From: Elephas maximus indicus
Taxonomy: Eukaryota; Chordata; Mammalia; Proboscidea; Elephantidae
Length of the DNA stretch: 64,000 nt
Assembly (NCBI RefSeq): GCF_024166365.1
Contig: NC_064825.1
Coordinates: forward strand, 98,408,480 to 98,472,479
Reading direction: 5' to 3'
In this document: in pieces, positions 1 through 9,597 of the stretch
Numbering within the stretch: position 1 is the first letter of the stretch
Layout of the letters: the number at the start of each line of letters is the position of its first letter
Made by a program: the position numbers and the translations under genes
Notes under the pieces: generated by a model
The model's input: the letters and a program-made list of their open reading frames with translations, nothing else
The model's database searches: none
What the model was told of the DNA's origin: nothing

Positions 1-914
1 GGAGAGGTAAATATAGTCATTTATTAACTTTATATAGCAATAAAGTTAGTATCTCCCTCTTGAAGCTCCCTGTTCCCATAAATTATTCAAGAAACTCAAG
101 GGATTTATAGACTCAGGAAAAAAAATCTTCCTTACCCAGGGGTACAGAAAATGGAATCTAATCAGTCAGTAGGCCTGCTATACTTTCTCTGTTGAAGCTG
201 TTTCTATGCCAACGTTGCGGTGAGTCCACTGCTAAGATGATATTTCACTTACTGGTCCAGATTCCAACACTACCTGCAATGATTCATCGAAAAGGTGAGT
301 CCCAATCCCTTTAGAGCTAGGCTCAGCCAACAATGCCCCAAAGTTGGACTTCTGCCACTTACAGATCTAATGACCCACACTTCTAGTTCCCATATGCAGT
401 CACTTTCCAGGGCTTGAGTATAACCATCCGGCCCCAGGTGCACTGGGTTACTCTTTGTCCTTTGTCTCCTGACTCTCAGAACCACCACCCACCTTCTTTC
501 CAAACTATGGAAACAATGTGCCCTGGAAACTGAAACAGTCTGATTACAGCCTCTGGGTACAGCATGTGGGGGTGCTTGCCTACCCTTCTAAGAGCAACCA
601 CCCCCAGGGACATGAGAAGGTCAAGCCCCACTATTCTAAGAAAAGCTAGCCTCAGCGACTCTACAGGCATTTATCCTTCTAAGAAGATGTTCCCTAAGTG
701 ATGTTAAGGTGACAACTCTACCCCTTCAGGGCATCTGACTTCTGTGATTCAAGGTGATTTTCCAGGCACCCAAGGAAGAGAAAAAATAATAATAATTTCT
801 TCTGGGACATGCTGCTGCATGTCCAGCTTTGCTATTGAGAGGATCATATGTAATAATGTGAACATGATACACTAATCGTGACACCCTATACTGATATTAA
901 CTCCAGTCATAAAA
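1..914. other. Unassigned intergenic sequence
   Basis: I see no gene and no repeat family that I can name. The open frames on the minus strand at 270-670 are short, overlapping and without recognisable motifs, so I treat them as chance. Confidence 0.5.
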
Positions 915-1192
915 AATGGATGAAGCCACATGGCACAATGGAAAGAACATAAACCACGTAAGGGTTTAGCAGGCGAGGAAGAGAATCCAGCCCTGCCACT
1001 TGCTATCTGTGCTACTTTGTGCCAGTTACTTAGCCTCTCCAAGATTCTATCCATTTGTAAAATGGATATATGAATACCTACCTCTTGGAGTTGTAATGAA
1101 TATCAATCAAGATGACACAGGCAAAATATCTGCTTTAGCTCCATACACAGAGTAGTAAGTACTCAATAAATTGTAGCTATTGTTATCTTTAT
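915..1192 (+). repeat. MIR SINE
   Basis: It follows the MIR consensus in order: tRNA-like head, 'CTGCCACTTGCTA', 'CCATTTGTAAAATGG' and the tail 'GTAAGTACTCAATAAAT'. It is an old mammal-wide SINE, well diverged. Confidence 0.8.
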
Positions 1193-1194
1193 AA

Positions 1195-1382
1195 CTCCAG
1201 CTAATGTTTATAGAGTACCAGGTATTATGAAACACATTTTTATGTATTAGTTAATTTAATACTTACTTGTATGATAGTTATTATAATGCCCATTTTTCAG
1301 ACAAGGCAATTGAGGCCTAAAGAGAATGCTGTGTTGCCAGAATTGTACAATTAGAAGGCAGCAGGAATATTTGAACCCAATA
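1195..1382 (-). repeat. MIR SINE, antisense
   Basis: It reads as an antisense MIR: 'TATAGAGTACCAGG', then 'TTCAGACAAGGCAATTGAGG', then the remains of the tRNA head near 'TTTGAACCCAA'. The copy is diverged. Confidence 0.6.
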
Positions 1383-1394
1383 AACCAACACCTA

Positions 1395-1790
1395 ACACAA
1401 TGGCTTACAACAACAGCATTTATTTTTATCCTCAGGAATCTATGTCAATGGAGATTCAGTTGAACTAGGCTGTTCTCAGCTGACAGAAAGCTTATAGGTC
1501 CACTCCACATATTTTACTCTGGATCCCCGCTGAAAGGAGAATGGCTACCCAGAGCACATTTTTTCCTGTGATGAGTAGCAAAGCACAAAGGAGAAAGCCC
1601 AACCACACAAGCATACTTCAAGCCTCTGCTTCCATCACATCTGCTAACATCTGGAAGCAGCTCACACAGTCAAGCCCAACATCAGTAGGGAAGTATCTTC
1701 CCCCTACAGTGGAATGATAGAAGAATATTTACTAGATAATAGTTCGAACTCTCACACCAGATCTCACCAACTCCAGAATCTCACTTCTTA
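1395..1790 (-). repeat. Old LTR-like repeat (family uncertain)
   Basis: The stretch 'CAAGCCTCTGCTTCCATCACAT' and its surroundings resemble a mammal-wide LTR-type repeat read in antisense. I cannot name the subfamily. Confidence 0.35.
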
Positions 1791-2404
1791 ATCATTGTCC
1801 CACAATACCTCTCTGCTGTTCTGGGACAGTACATCTCTAACCAAAAAAAAAGAAATCATTAGATCTCTTTTTTACTATTCATCTGTATAGAATTTTAGGT
1901 CGTCCTTTTTACTTATTGCCCATAGTCATCTAGCTTGGTTCTTCCAAACAGCTGAGAGGGCCTAGTTGGAGAGTAAATGCAAAGTTGATAACCCAGCATT
2001 CTATGCTTATCGCAGAGGCCAGACTGTGCAGCCCCAATAAGTGTCCTGCTGGCTTTACAAATTTGCCATGCTTCGCTCTGTTAAAACTTTATTGGGCACA
2101 GTACGGAAACTCAATTAATAATCAGAATGACACTGGCGAGTGTCACCAAAATTGCAACCAATTATTTTTTCCTTAATATCTTTTTAAATCACAAGCTGAC
2201 CCAGCTCAACAGGGGCCATGTCCTTCCACAGGGCATAGTCTATCTCTGCCTTCTCCATTAGCCTCTATTACCAGGGTCCCACAACCCTGTCACTAACTAT
2301 AAGCCCCTCTCTCTCCCCACAGCAGTGCAGCTCCCCCAAAAGGAGTTAACTGAAAACACAAATCAGGCTGTTTGGCAGGATTTTGTGTTGCTGGTAGTTC
2401 TGGG
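1791..2404. other. Unassigned sequence downstream of the retrogene
   Basis: No recognisable repeat or gene is visible. Short frames at 1985-2176 and 2325-2519 carry no motif. Confidence 0.4.
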
Positions 2405-2908
2405 CTTTTTTGTTTTGTTTTTATTTTGGCTCCCCCACCCCCCGCCCGGGTTAAGCAAAAATTTGCTGACTTTATTCTTTCTTCTTCCTCACAGTGGTCC
2501 TAATTTAGAAAGCATATAGTCAGAGAAATAAACCCTAAAACCAACTGGAGTGACCACCTAAAGACATACATGACAATGGATTCAAAATCCAACCAGCACT
2601 TGCCCTGAAAACCATAGGCATCTGGCCTTCCGAGGTATCCTGGACTCAAGCTGTCCCACTGGACTTGCCATCTTCAGTCCATACAAGGAACCTGTCTGGC
2701 TCACAGTAACCAGCTGGGCTACATGCTCCCCTCCCCTCCCCGATAACTAAAGTTCAAAGGATGACTAATTTATCCATAAGCAGCTGACTTGCCAATCTAT
2801 GATCTTCAAGAAAGAGCTAAAAATTTCTACTCTATCCAGTGCTCAATCCAGAAAAGGCCCATGATTGGGGGCTGTCACACTGCTACTTACATTGATTTTC
2901 CAAGCCTT
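2405..2908 (-). other. Probable 3'UTR of the MAN1B1 retrocopy
   Basis: Read on the minus strand, this follows the TAA stop of the mannosidase frame. A canonical AATAAA polyadenylation signal lies at 2471-2476. An A-rich run at about 2405-2432 could be the decayed poly(A) tail left by retrotransposition. A G-rich run (C-rich on the plus strand, about 2432-2449) separates the two. An 8-bp match GTTCTGGG at 2397-2404 and 5071-5078 might be the remains of a target-site duplication, but it is too short to be relied on. I could not check whether the sequence matches the parental 3'UTR. Confidence 0.45.
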
Positions 2909-4810
2909 TTAAGCTGAAGTCCAGATGGGCAGGGGATGAGCCTCTGTGTTAAACACATATTTGTCAAGACTGAGAAAGTCCATGTCATCAGAAAAGAGAA
3001 GATACATGTATTTCAGTGTTTCTCCCAGAAAGAAGCTTTGCATACTGTCACACGCAACTGGCTTCTGAACATTATAGATGGAAGAATAGCCACCTGAAGG
3101 AACGCGGGAATACTTGTTAAAGCACTGCAGGATCTCCCAGCCCCAATCCTGGTACTTCTTGTCCCCAGTGAACCGGTACAGATAGAACAGGCTCTCCACA
3201 GTCTCTGGTCGCAGCACATTGAAATTGTCTTGAGGACGGACCCTCATATCCTTACGGATAACTCTGGGGTTAATGTGGAAGTACACATTTTCTGGGCTCA
3301 GCCCAGACTTAAACTGATGATACATCTGGTAACAGGTCTCCATAAGAGCTTTAGCTAGCTCCATATGATCATTGGTCAGTCCATGGTGTACACCCAGAGC
3401 CAGAGTCCCAGGCAAAAAGCACACATAATGATCCATCTTGGCTTCGAACCTACCACCGACAAGTTCCCCCACAAAAGTCAGGTTTCTGACCCTAGACTGC
3501 CGAAGCAGGTGCTTTTTTACTCCTTCGATGGCTTCAATGTAGTCTTCTAACAACTGACTTTCTTTCTTTCCTCCTTGGATCCACTGCTTCAGCAGACACT
3601 CGTAGTAGCTGTCAGTATTCGCTCCAAGAGTTAAGGCATTCACTAAAGTGAAGAAGCCACTTCTGGTATTGACATGCATGGGCACCAGTCCATCATTCTT
3701 CCCAGGCAGGGAATGGATATGCTTCATCACTTCCCTCACTGCCTCCTGAAATGTTTCATCTCCAGTGAGACGAGATAGCTCTCTGAACTCCAACTGAATG
3801 CTCGTCACTGCTGCCACTGGACTGAAGAGTTCATGTGGGTCGGTTACACCAGTGCCAATGTTTACATGAGAGTATGGAATCTTGGAGGGAGTTCTGAAAG
3901 CCGGCATTAGCCGATGTCCAAGATCTTTAGCTTTTTCCAAAAAGAGGCTATCTCCAGATAAGTGGTAAGTACTCAGAAGTCCACCCAAAATACGAATAGT
4001 GATCTCAAAGAGATTTACCTCTACATTTTTATCAAAGCGTAATTCCTCTAACACCCATTTCTTGGCTTCTTCAAATTCATTTTGTAGCCCCATAATCCAC
4101 ATGGTGTCCAGAGCATCAATTAGAGTCAGGCCAAGACCACCAAAACCAAATACCTCATTGAATGATTTGGAGAGGGGCTTGAGCTCATCGTGGCCCCAAG
4201 CAAATGCCCTGTATCCTTTCCATGCATGAGAGAAAGCATCTATCACAGCTTTCCGGCGTTCATTTGGAGAAGCCAGTTTTTTCGGCGGCATTTTGACTGC
4301 CACTGATGAGGGCGGAATCACTGATCTCCTGAAGCTAAGAAGCTTTCTCAGAACTTTACCTTCCTTGTGACCTTGGCTAGCCTCTTCCTCCCTCTTCTTG
4401 GCATCATTCTGCATTCTATTCTTCAAGTCTTTCTGGAGACCTCTGATCTGCAAGCTGAGCTGCCTCTTTCGGAAATGTCTTCCAAGTATCTGAGGTAAAA
4501 TATCTAGGAAACCTCCCAGATTACCATCTGCTTTCTGGGGAGCTATTAGGGCAGGTGTTTTTACAGGTTTCAATCCTGAGATTTCTGGTTCCATCTTCTG
4601 GTCCTCGGAGGATGTGCCAGGCAGGGCTTTCCGGTGGTCTTTTACACTGCTGTGCAAAAGGACTTCACACCCAGTCAGCAAGGCCAGGAGGAAAACAATT
4701 ACATTTCTCCCAAACCATGACGGTAACGTCCCTCTCCCCCCATACAAGAGCCGCAGCTGCCACAGGCTGTCCGCGTAGCTCTCCCCAAGGCTCGAGGTCA
4801 GCGAGGTCAT
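2909..4810 (-). CDS. MAN1B1-like: Intronless MAN1B1 retrocopy: ER mannosyl-oligosaccharide alpha-1,2-mannosidase-like protein (GH47), intact 633-codon frame
   Basis: The parent enzyme removes one alpha-1,2-mannose from Man9GlcNAc2 in the ER/early Golgi and marks misfolded glycoproteins for degradation. Human MAN1B1 has 699 residues and many exons; here one uninterrupted frame covers the homologous region, so this is a processed retrocopy. Residues 1-35 are a short cytosolic tail, about 37-54 a type II membrane anchor with an unusual Glu49, about 55-185 the stem, and about 190-633 the GH47 domain. Kept (human numbering): Glu330 (here 269), Arg334 (273), Asp463 (400), His524 (461), Cys527/Cys556 (464/493), Arg597 (534), Glu599 (536), Glu602 (539), Glu663 (597), Thr688 calcium ligand (622), Glu689 (623). 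Changed: Glu397 to Ala334 and Arg461 to Asn398. Three codons are inserted near residue 222, and the 320-334 loop is rewritten. The start at 4810 matches about human residue 50; an in-frame TAA lies 20 codons upstream, so the parental N-terminus is lost. Human positions are from memory. Expression is not shown. Confidence 0.93.
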   Translation of the reverse strand: MTSLTSSLGESYADSLWQLRLLYGGRGTLPSWFGRNVIVFLLALLTGCEVLLHSSVKDHRKALPGTSSEDQKMEPEISGLKPVKTPALIAPQKADGNLGGFLDILPQILGRHFRKRQLSLQIRGLQKDLKNRMQNDAKKREEEASQGHKEGKVLRKLLSFRRSVIPPSSVAVKMPPKKLASPNERRKAVIDAFSHAWKGYRAFAWGHDELKPLSKSFNEVFGFGGLGLTLIDALDTMWIMGLQNEFEEAKKWVLEELRFDKNVEVNLFEITIRILGGLLSTYHLSGDSLFLEKAKDLGHRLMPAFRTPSKIPYSHVNIGTGVTDPHELFSPVAAVTSIQLEFRELSRLTGDETFQEAVREVMKHIHSLPGKNDGLVPMHVNTRSGFFTLVNALTLGANTDSYYECLLKQWIQGGKKESQLLEDYIEAIEGVKKHLLRQSRVRNLTFVGELVGGRFEAKMDHYVCFLPGTLALGVHHGLTNDHMELAKALMETCYQMYHQFKSGLSPENVYFHINPRVIRKDMRVRPQDNFNVLRPETVESLFYLYRFTGDKKYQDWGWEILQCFNKYSRVPSGGYSSIYNVQKPVACDSMQSFFLGETLKYMYLLFSDDMDFLSLDKYVFNTEAHPLPIWTSA

Positions 4811-5070
4811 GTCCCCAGGCCGAGGTGGGTCCTTGGCTGCGGCCAGCGGGAGTGGCTCTGAGGGCTTTTAGAGGTTAAGCGCTCAACTTCCTGGTTTCAC
4901 TCCATAAAAGCAGCGGCCCAGGCCTGGCCCACCCGTAGGGCTGCGCTGCGCCTGCGCCTCTGAGTTTCCGTTTGGCCAATTTTTGAAGTCCGGGCAAGTT
5001 TAATTACTTGTTTCGTAGCCATTGTGCATGACCTGGCCCTAAGGTTTAATAGCACTGGATGGCACTTCCT
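4811..5070 (-). promoter_or_regulatory. CpG-rich 5' region and candidate promoter of the retrogene
   Basis: About 4700-4980 is clearly richer in CpG than the rest of the window. It holds a CCAAT box (4976-4980, ATTGG on the retrogene strand), an NRF1-like site (4947-4958, GGCGCAGGCGCA on the minus strand) and an ETS-like CAGGAAGT near 4885-4893. All lie 75-170 bp upstream of the start codon. They could be parental 5'UTR/promoter DNA carried along by an upstream transcription start, or local sequence. Promoter activity is inference. Confidence 0.45.
4897..4905 (-). promoter_or_regulatory. Minimal upstream ORF (ATG GAG TGA)
   Basis: A two-codon upstream ORF lies 86 bases before the retrogene ATG. 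If the transcript starts further upstream, it could reduce or tune translation. The main ATG has G at -3 and A at +4, a moderate Kozak context. Confidence 0.35.
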
Positions 5071-5165
5071 GTTCTGGGAATGTTTTTTGCAGTGAGTTAA
5101 TGAAGAATAGCCTCAGGGCCTTCCTCTACGCAGCGATACTTTAATTAAACTCCAAGGAGCTCTAC

Positions 5166-5350
5166 TGCAGTGGCTCTCTAACTTTAGCTTGGAAATCACC
5201 TGAGAGCTTATTAAAACACAGACCGCAGGGTCCCACACGCAGAGACTCTGATTCAGCAGATACGAGACAGAGAGCAGACTTTACACTTTTAACTAGCTCT
5301 TAGGTGATGCAGATACTGGGGGTGCGGAGACCACACCTTGAGGAAAACCA
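5166..5350 (+). repeat. MER5-type hAT DNA transposon fossil
   Basis: The order 'GTGGCTCTCTAACTTTAG', 'AATCACCTGAGAGCTT', 'TCTGATTCAGCAG', 'AGGTGATGCAGATACTGG' and 'GACCACACCTTGAGGAAAACCA' follows MER5A. Its last bases reappear after the SINE at 5351-5552. Confidence 0.75.
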
Positions 5351-5552
5351 GTTCTCATCTAGTCAGTTCCAACTCATGGCGACACCATGTGTGTCAGGGT
5401 AAATCTGTGCTTCATAAAGTTTTCAATGACTGATTTTTTGGAAGTAGGTTGCCAGGCCTTTCTTCCGAGGTGCCTCTGGGTGGATTCAACCTGCCAGCCT
5501 TTCAGTTAGCAACCAACTGCTTTAACCATTTGCACCACCCAAGCACCTTAAA
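5351..5552 (-). repeat. AfroSINE, long subtype, antisense
   Basis: It carries the antisense marks of the long AfroSINE type: 'CCAACTCATGGCGAC', 'GCCTCTGGGTGGATTCAACC' and 'TTTAACCATTTGCACCACC'. It is inserted near the end of the MER5 copy. Confidence 0.8.
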
Positions 5553-5948
5553 AACCACTGCTCTATTCCAGGTGATGGATGGATGGCAAGGCTTGGGTCC
5601 ATCCTCCACCGCCTTCAATCAAAACAGGAACTCTTTGGAGTTTTATATATCTGGTTTCAGCACGATATTTCATTTGGGTTACAGCCTCTGCAGAAAAAAC
5701 AGTTTGAAAACCACTTCTCTATGTGACATTAACATTTGGCATTGTCGAAACTAAAGGCTGAGAAAGGGTAACTTACCTCAAGGAAATCAGAGGAAAGAAG
5801 ACATCCATTCATTCAAAGGTTATGAAATGCTGAGAGGTTGCCTGTGGGAAAAATCAAATAACTGAGAGTCCCTACTCAGGGGGACTGGCATCTGGCATAA
5901 CAAGATAAACAGGCAAACAAATGAGTGCAACTAATGTAAAATCTGAGG
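5553..5948. other. Unassigned sequence
   Basis: Apart from the last bases of the MER5 copy at its left edge, no gene or named repeat is visible. Confidence 0.4.
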
Positions 5949-6275
5949 GCAGTAGTGGTTCAGTAGTAGAATTCTCATCTTCCACGTGAGAGACCCAGGT
6001 TCGAGTCCCAGCCAATGCATCTCATGCACAGCTACCACCTGTCTGTCAGTAGAGACTTGCATGTTGCTGTGGTGCTAAACGGGTTTCAGGGGAGCTTCCA
6101 GACTAAGATGGACTAGAAAGAAAGGCCTGGCAATCTACTTCTGAAAATCAGCCAATGAAAACCCTATGGATTACACCAATCAGATCCCCAGCCCATCATG
6201 GGGATGGCACAGGACCACTATTGTGCATGGGGTTGCCATAAGTCAAAGACCAATTCAGCAGCAGCTAACAACAAC
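5949..6275 (+). repeat. SINE with a tRNA-Gly-like head and RTE-like tail
   Basis: Bases 5949-6019 track mammalian tRNA-Gly: 'GTGGTTCAGTAGTAGAATTC' (box A), an anticodon arm around CTTCCAC, box B 'GGTTCGAGTCCC' and 'GCCAATGCA' at the 3' end. A body of about 200 bp follows and the copy ends 'CAGCTAACAACAACAAC', the tail shared with RTE elements. This head differs from that of the other AfroSINE copies here. Stem mismatches mean it is not a working tRNA. Confidence 0.75.
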
Positions 6276-6867
6276 AACGTGATATAGTTGCTATGACAAA
6301 AGCCTCTTTATCAGGAACAAAAATAGTTTACATACGACTCACATACCACCCTCCCACCTACAATTCCAGAAAACACTTGAATATTGATCACAGCACTCCA
6401 CCCAGTGAGTCCCAGATGTGACCTCAGAATCCTTTTCAATACATTACTCTAACACTGAGTCACAAATGATTGAAACTAGTATTCTAGTTTAAATTAATAC
6501 GCTATCACTGATTCAAGTTTAGGTAATATTCCCACAATTCCATCTACATTGGTTTAAGGAAATAGTTCATAAAGAAGATGGAGCTTGACTGGATCTTGAA
6601 AGATGAATATATGACATACAGGTCTTGAGGGGGGTTGTGGGGAGAGGAGGTGGTAATGGTATCCCACCAGATGGAAAGGAATGAAACTCATTAAGAGAAT
6701 AAAGACATGAAATGGTAAATGAAACCACCAATCATAGATCACACTTTCATGGATCTTGTGTGAAAGAAAACATTATTAGAAGTTGCTAGATTTGCATGCA
6801 GGTCAAGGAACTGTTTTTAAAATTTGACTAGATCATGCTTGTGGGGTATGGAAGAAGATGTAGATGG
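6276..6867. other. Unassigned sequence
   Basis: No gene or clear repeat is visible. A 62-residue minus frame at 6554-6742 has no motif. Confidence 0.4.
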
Positions 6868-8027
6868 AGTTGTTGTTAGGTGCCATTGAACTGGTTCCAA
6901 CTTGTCGCGACCCTATGAATATAGAACAAAACGTTGCCAGGTCCCATGTCATCTTCACAATCATTGCTGTGCTTGAGTCCATTGTTGCAGCAACTGTGTC
7001 AATCCATCTCATTGAGGGTCTCCCTCTCTTTCGTTGACCCTCTACTTCACCAAGCATGATGTCCTTCTCCAGGGACTGGTCTGTCCTGATAACATGTCCA
7101 AAGTAAGCAAGGCAAAATCTCACCACCCTTGTATCTAAGGAACATTCTGGCTGTACTTCTTCCAAGATAAATGTGTTTATTCTTCCGGCAGTTCATGGTA
7201 TATTCAATATTCTTTGCCCACGCCATAATTCAAATATATCAATTCTTCTTTAGTCTTCCTTATTCATTGTCCAGCTTTCACATACATAGGAGGCAATTGA
7301 AAATACCATGGTTTGGATCAGATACACCTTAATCTTCAAAGTGACATCTTAGCTTTTTAACACTTTAAAGAGGCCTTTTTGTTGTTGTTGTTGTTGTTGT
7401 TGAGATAAAACCAAAAACTAAACCTGTTGCCATTGAGTTGATTACAACTCCCAGCAACCCTATAGGACAGAATAGAGTCGTTGAGAATATACACAGCAAA
7501 ACATACAATTCAACGTTTCTACATGTACAATTCAGTGACATTGATTACATTCTTTGAGTTGTGCAACCATTCTCACCTTTCTTTTCTGAGTTGTTCCTCC
7601 CTTATTAACATAAATTCATTGCCCCCTAAAGTTCCTACCTAATCTTTCAAGTTGCTGTTATCAGTCTGATCCCATATAGGTAGCTCTTAAAAGAGCATAA
7701 TGCTCAAGGCAGACATTTTTTGCTAGTTAAGCTAAACTACTGTTTGGTTTTAAGAAGACTTCAGGGGATATTTTTGGCTTAAGTTTTAAAGATTATCTCA
7801 GAGCAATAGTTACAAGGGTTCATCCAGCTACCATTGCTCCAGAAAGTCTAGAGCCCATGAGAATTTGAAAGTCTGTTCTACATTTTCCCTCTTTTGATCA
7901 GGATTCTTTTATAGAATTAAAGAGGTCTTTTGCAGTAAATTTGCTCAATGCAATACGTCATTTGATTTTTTGACTGCTGCCGCTGTGAGCATTAATTGTT
8001 GAGCCAAGTAAAATGGAGAGATTGGTA
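6868..8027 (-). mobile_element. BovB/RTE-type LINE 3' fragment, antisense, interrupted at 7379-7917
   Basis: The minus strand carries the RTE C-terminal region; translated pieces 'VVRFCLAYFGHVIRTDQSLE' and 'VEGQRKRGRPS' are typical. The 3' end at 6868 reads as GGTGCC followed by AACAACAAC on the minus strand. The element stops at 7378 and resumes at 7918 after a later insertion. It is 5' truncated and non-functional. Confidence 0.8.
7379..7917 (-). mobile_element. Chimeric retro-insert (L1-like 3' sequence plus AfroSINE 3' half) with a 15-bp target duplication
   Basis: It is flanked by TTAAAGAGGCCTTTT and TTAAAGAGGTCTTTT, a near-perfect duplication of RTE sequence. On the minus strand it starts with about 430 bp of L1-like 3' sequence (GTACATGTAGAAACGTTGAA near its end), runs into the last ~75 bp of an AfroSINE, and ends in an (AAC)n tail (7379-7402). 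One duplication around both parts suggests one insertion event. Confidence 0.55.
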
Positions 8028-8564
8028 AAAATAGACAAGAACGAGAATACCATATTGAGCAAGCTCTTAGGGGAAACCTGAAGCCATCAGTCTCTCCCAG
8101 CATTCCCTACAGGTTGTCTGATCCCCAACTCCTAATATGGAGACTTTGATAGAAGCAACCAGATGTTGCAATGCACAGCTGCAGAGGGGAAACACCAAGC
8201 GTCACCTCTAAAGGAGACCAATGTTAAACCACAGAAGTTTATTCAGGAAGGCTTGGGGTGGGAGGATCAAGGGACTAGGGAAGTCAGGAATGAGAAGCAT
8301 CTTCTCAGAGCTAGCAAAAAGACAGTGGTCTGGAGGAATTCTTGAACGAAGAGGGGCAACATTCCATAGGGACTTTCATGACTCTCAACAAAGGCCTGAA
8401 TGGGAGGACAAGGACTTTTAAAAGAGCTGGCATGAGACAGAAGCACAGGCTTAGTTTTAAAATCATGGCCAATCCTTAAGGAAAGCCATCTTTTACTCAA
8501 CCACTAAGAAGTACAGAAAAAAAAAAAAGCCCATAATTATTTTTTCTAGAATGAGAAATGATAC
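8028..8564. other. Unassigned sequence
   Basis: Overlapping short frames at 8163-8500 lie on both strands and none shows a domain. No repeat is recognised. Confidence 0.4.
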
Positions 8565-8815
8565 CAAAAATAAAAGCACTTACTGAGCACTTACCACGTG
8601 CCAGGCCATGTGTTAATTGCTTTACACGCATCATTTCCTTTAACTTAATCTTTGTAATAACTCTCAGAGAGGAACAGTCATTTTTTTTACATATGAGGAA
8701 ACTTAAGTTTATAGACATTAAAGCATTTGACAAGCTTATATGTAACAGAACCGGGATTGAACCCAGACGTGTTACCCCCAGGGCCCAGCCTCCTATCCAC
8801 TCTATTTTGTACACT
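8565..8815 (-). repeat. MIR SINE, antisense
   Basis: It reads 'TGAGCACTTACCACGTGCCAGG', 'CATATGAGGAAACTTAAG' and 'GGGATTGAACCCAGACG', the antisense order of MIR. Confidence 0.75.
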
Positions 8816-8889
8816 TTCTTCAAGAGCACCTCTGGCCCCACAAAAATACTTGCCCATTTCTCACTGAACATACACTGTTTTAATTTTTC

Positions 8890-9035
8890 CTAATCATCCT
8901 TCAAGGCCCATGAGTCTTCCCTCTGGGAGGCCTCCAGCAGCAACCATGGGCTCAGTTAGTGATCTGTGCTCTGCTTTCCTGTGGTCTCATAACACTTTGT
9001 GCTTCCTCTCCTAGGGCTCTCACTACATCCAATGA
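8890..9035 (+). repeat. L2 LINE 3' fragment
   Basis: 'TCATCCTTCAAGGCCCATG', 'CTCTGGGAGGCCTCCAGCAG' and 'CTTTGTGCTTCCTCTCC' match the 3' end of L2. Confidence 0.6.
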
Positions 9036-9039
9036 TAGT

Positions 9040-9238
9040 CAGCCACCTGTGGGTGAAAGAACATGGGCTTTGAAGTTAGAGAGACAAGTTCAAATCCCAA
9101 TTCTTTCTCTTCTTAGCTGTATAAATTTGGTCAAATTACTTAATCTCTCTGAGTTTGGCATACCTCATTTATAAAATTAGGATAATGCCACGAACGAGTT
9201 GTTACACAGATTTAAATGAAATAAGATCAATGCCAAGC
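9040..9238 (+). repeat. MIR SINE
   Basis: It follows the MIR order: 'GAACATGGGCTTTGAAGTTAG', 'TTCAAATCCCAATTCT', 'TTACTTAATCTCTCTGAG' and 'AAAATTAGGATAATGCC'. Confidence 0.75.
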
Positions 9239-9242
9239 CCCA

Positions 9243-9597
9243 ACACATAGTGGTGTTGTTAGGTGCCATTGAGTTGGCTCTGACTCATAGTAACGCCACG
9301 TACTACAGAACAAAACACTGCCTGCTCCTGCGTCATCCTCACAATCGTTGCTATGTTTGAGCCCATTGTTGCAGCCACTGTGTACATCCATCTCTTTGAG
9401 CGTCTTTCCTCTTTTTCGCTGACCCTCTACTTTACCAAGCATGATGTCCTTCTCTAGGGATTGGTCCTTCCTGGTAATATGTCCAAAGTAAGCAAGACAA
9501 AATCTCACCATCTTCACTTCTAAGGAACATTCTGGCTGTACTTCTTCCAAGACAGATTTGTTCATTCTTCTTGTAGGCCACGGTATATAGCTTTTTG
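9243..9597 (-). mobile_element. BovB/RTE-type LINE 3' fragment, antisense
   Basis: It has the same 3' end as the copy at 6868: 'TGTTGTTAGGTGCCATTGAG' at the tail and, on the minus strand, the coding remnant 'MVRFCLAYFGHITRKDQSLE'. The 165-residue frame across it (9227-9724) is partly frame-shifted relative to the RTE protein and is not a gene. Confidence 0.8.

Noticed and set aside
2432-2449. G-quadruplex in the retrogene 3'UTR
   Set aside because: Only three separate G runs are present on the minus strand, so a standard four-run quadruplex motif is not met.
2397-5078. GTTCTGGG at 2397-2404 and 5071-5078 as the retrogene target-site duplication
   Set aside because: Eight bases over a 2.7-kb search space is weak. 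I mention it only as a possibility and do not annotate it as a duplication.
5949-6019. A functional tRNA-Gly gene
   Set aside because: Boxes A and B are visible, but the acceptor and T stems contain mismatches and the sequence continues into a SINE body.
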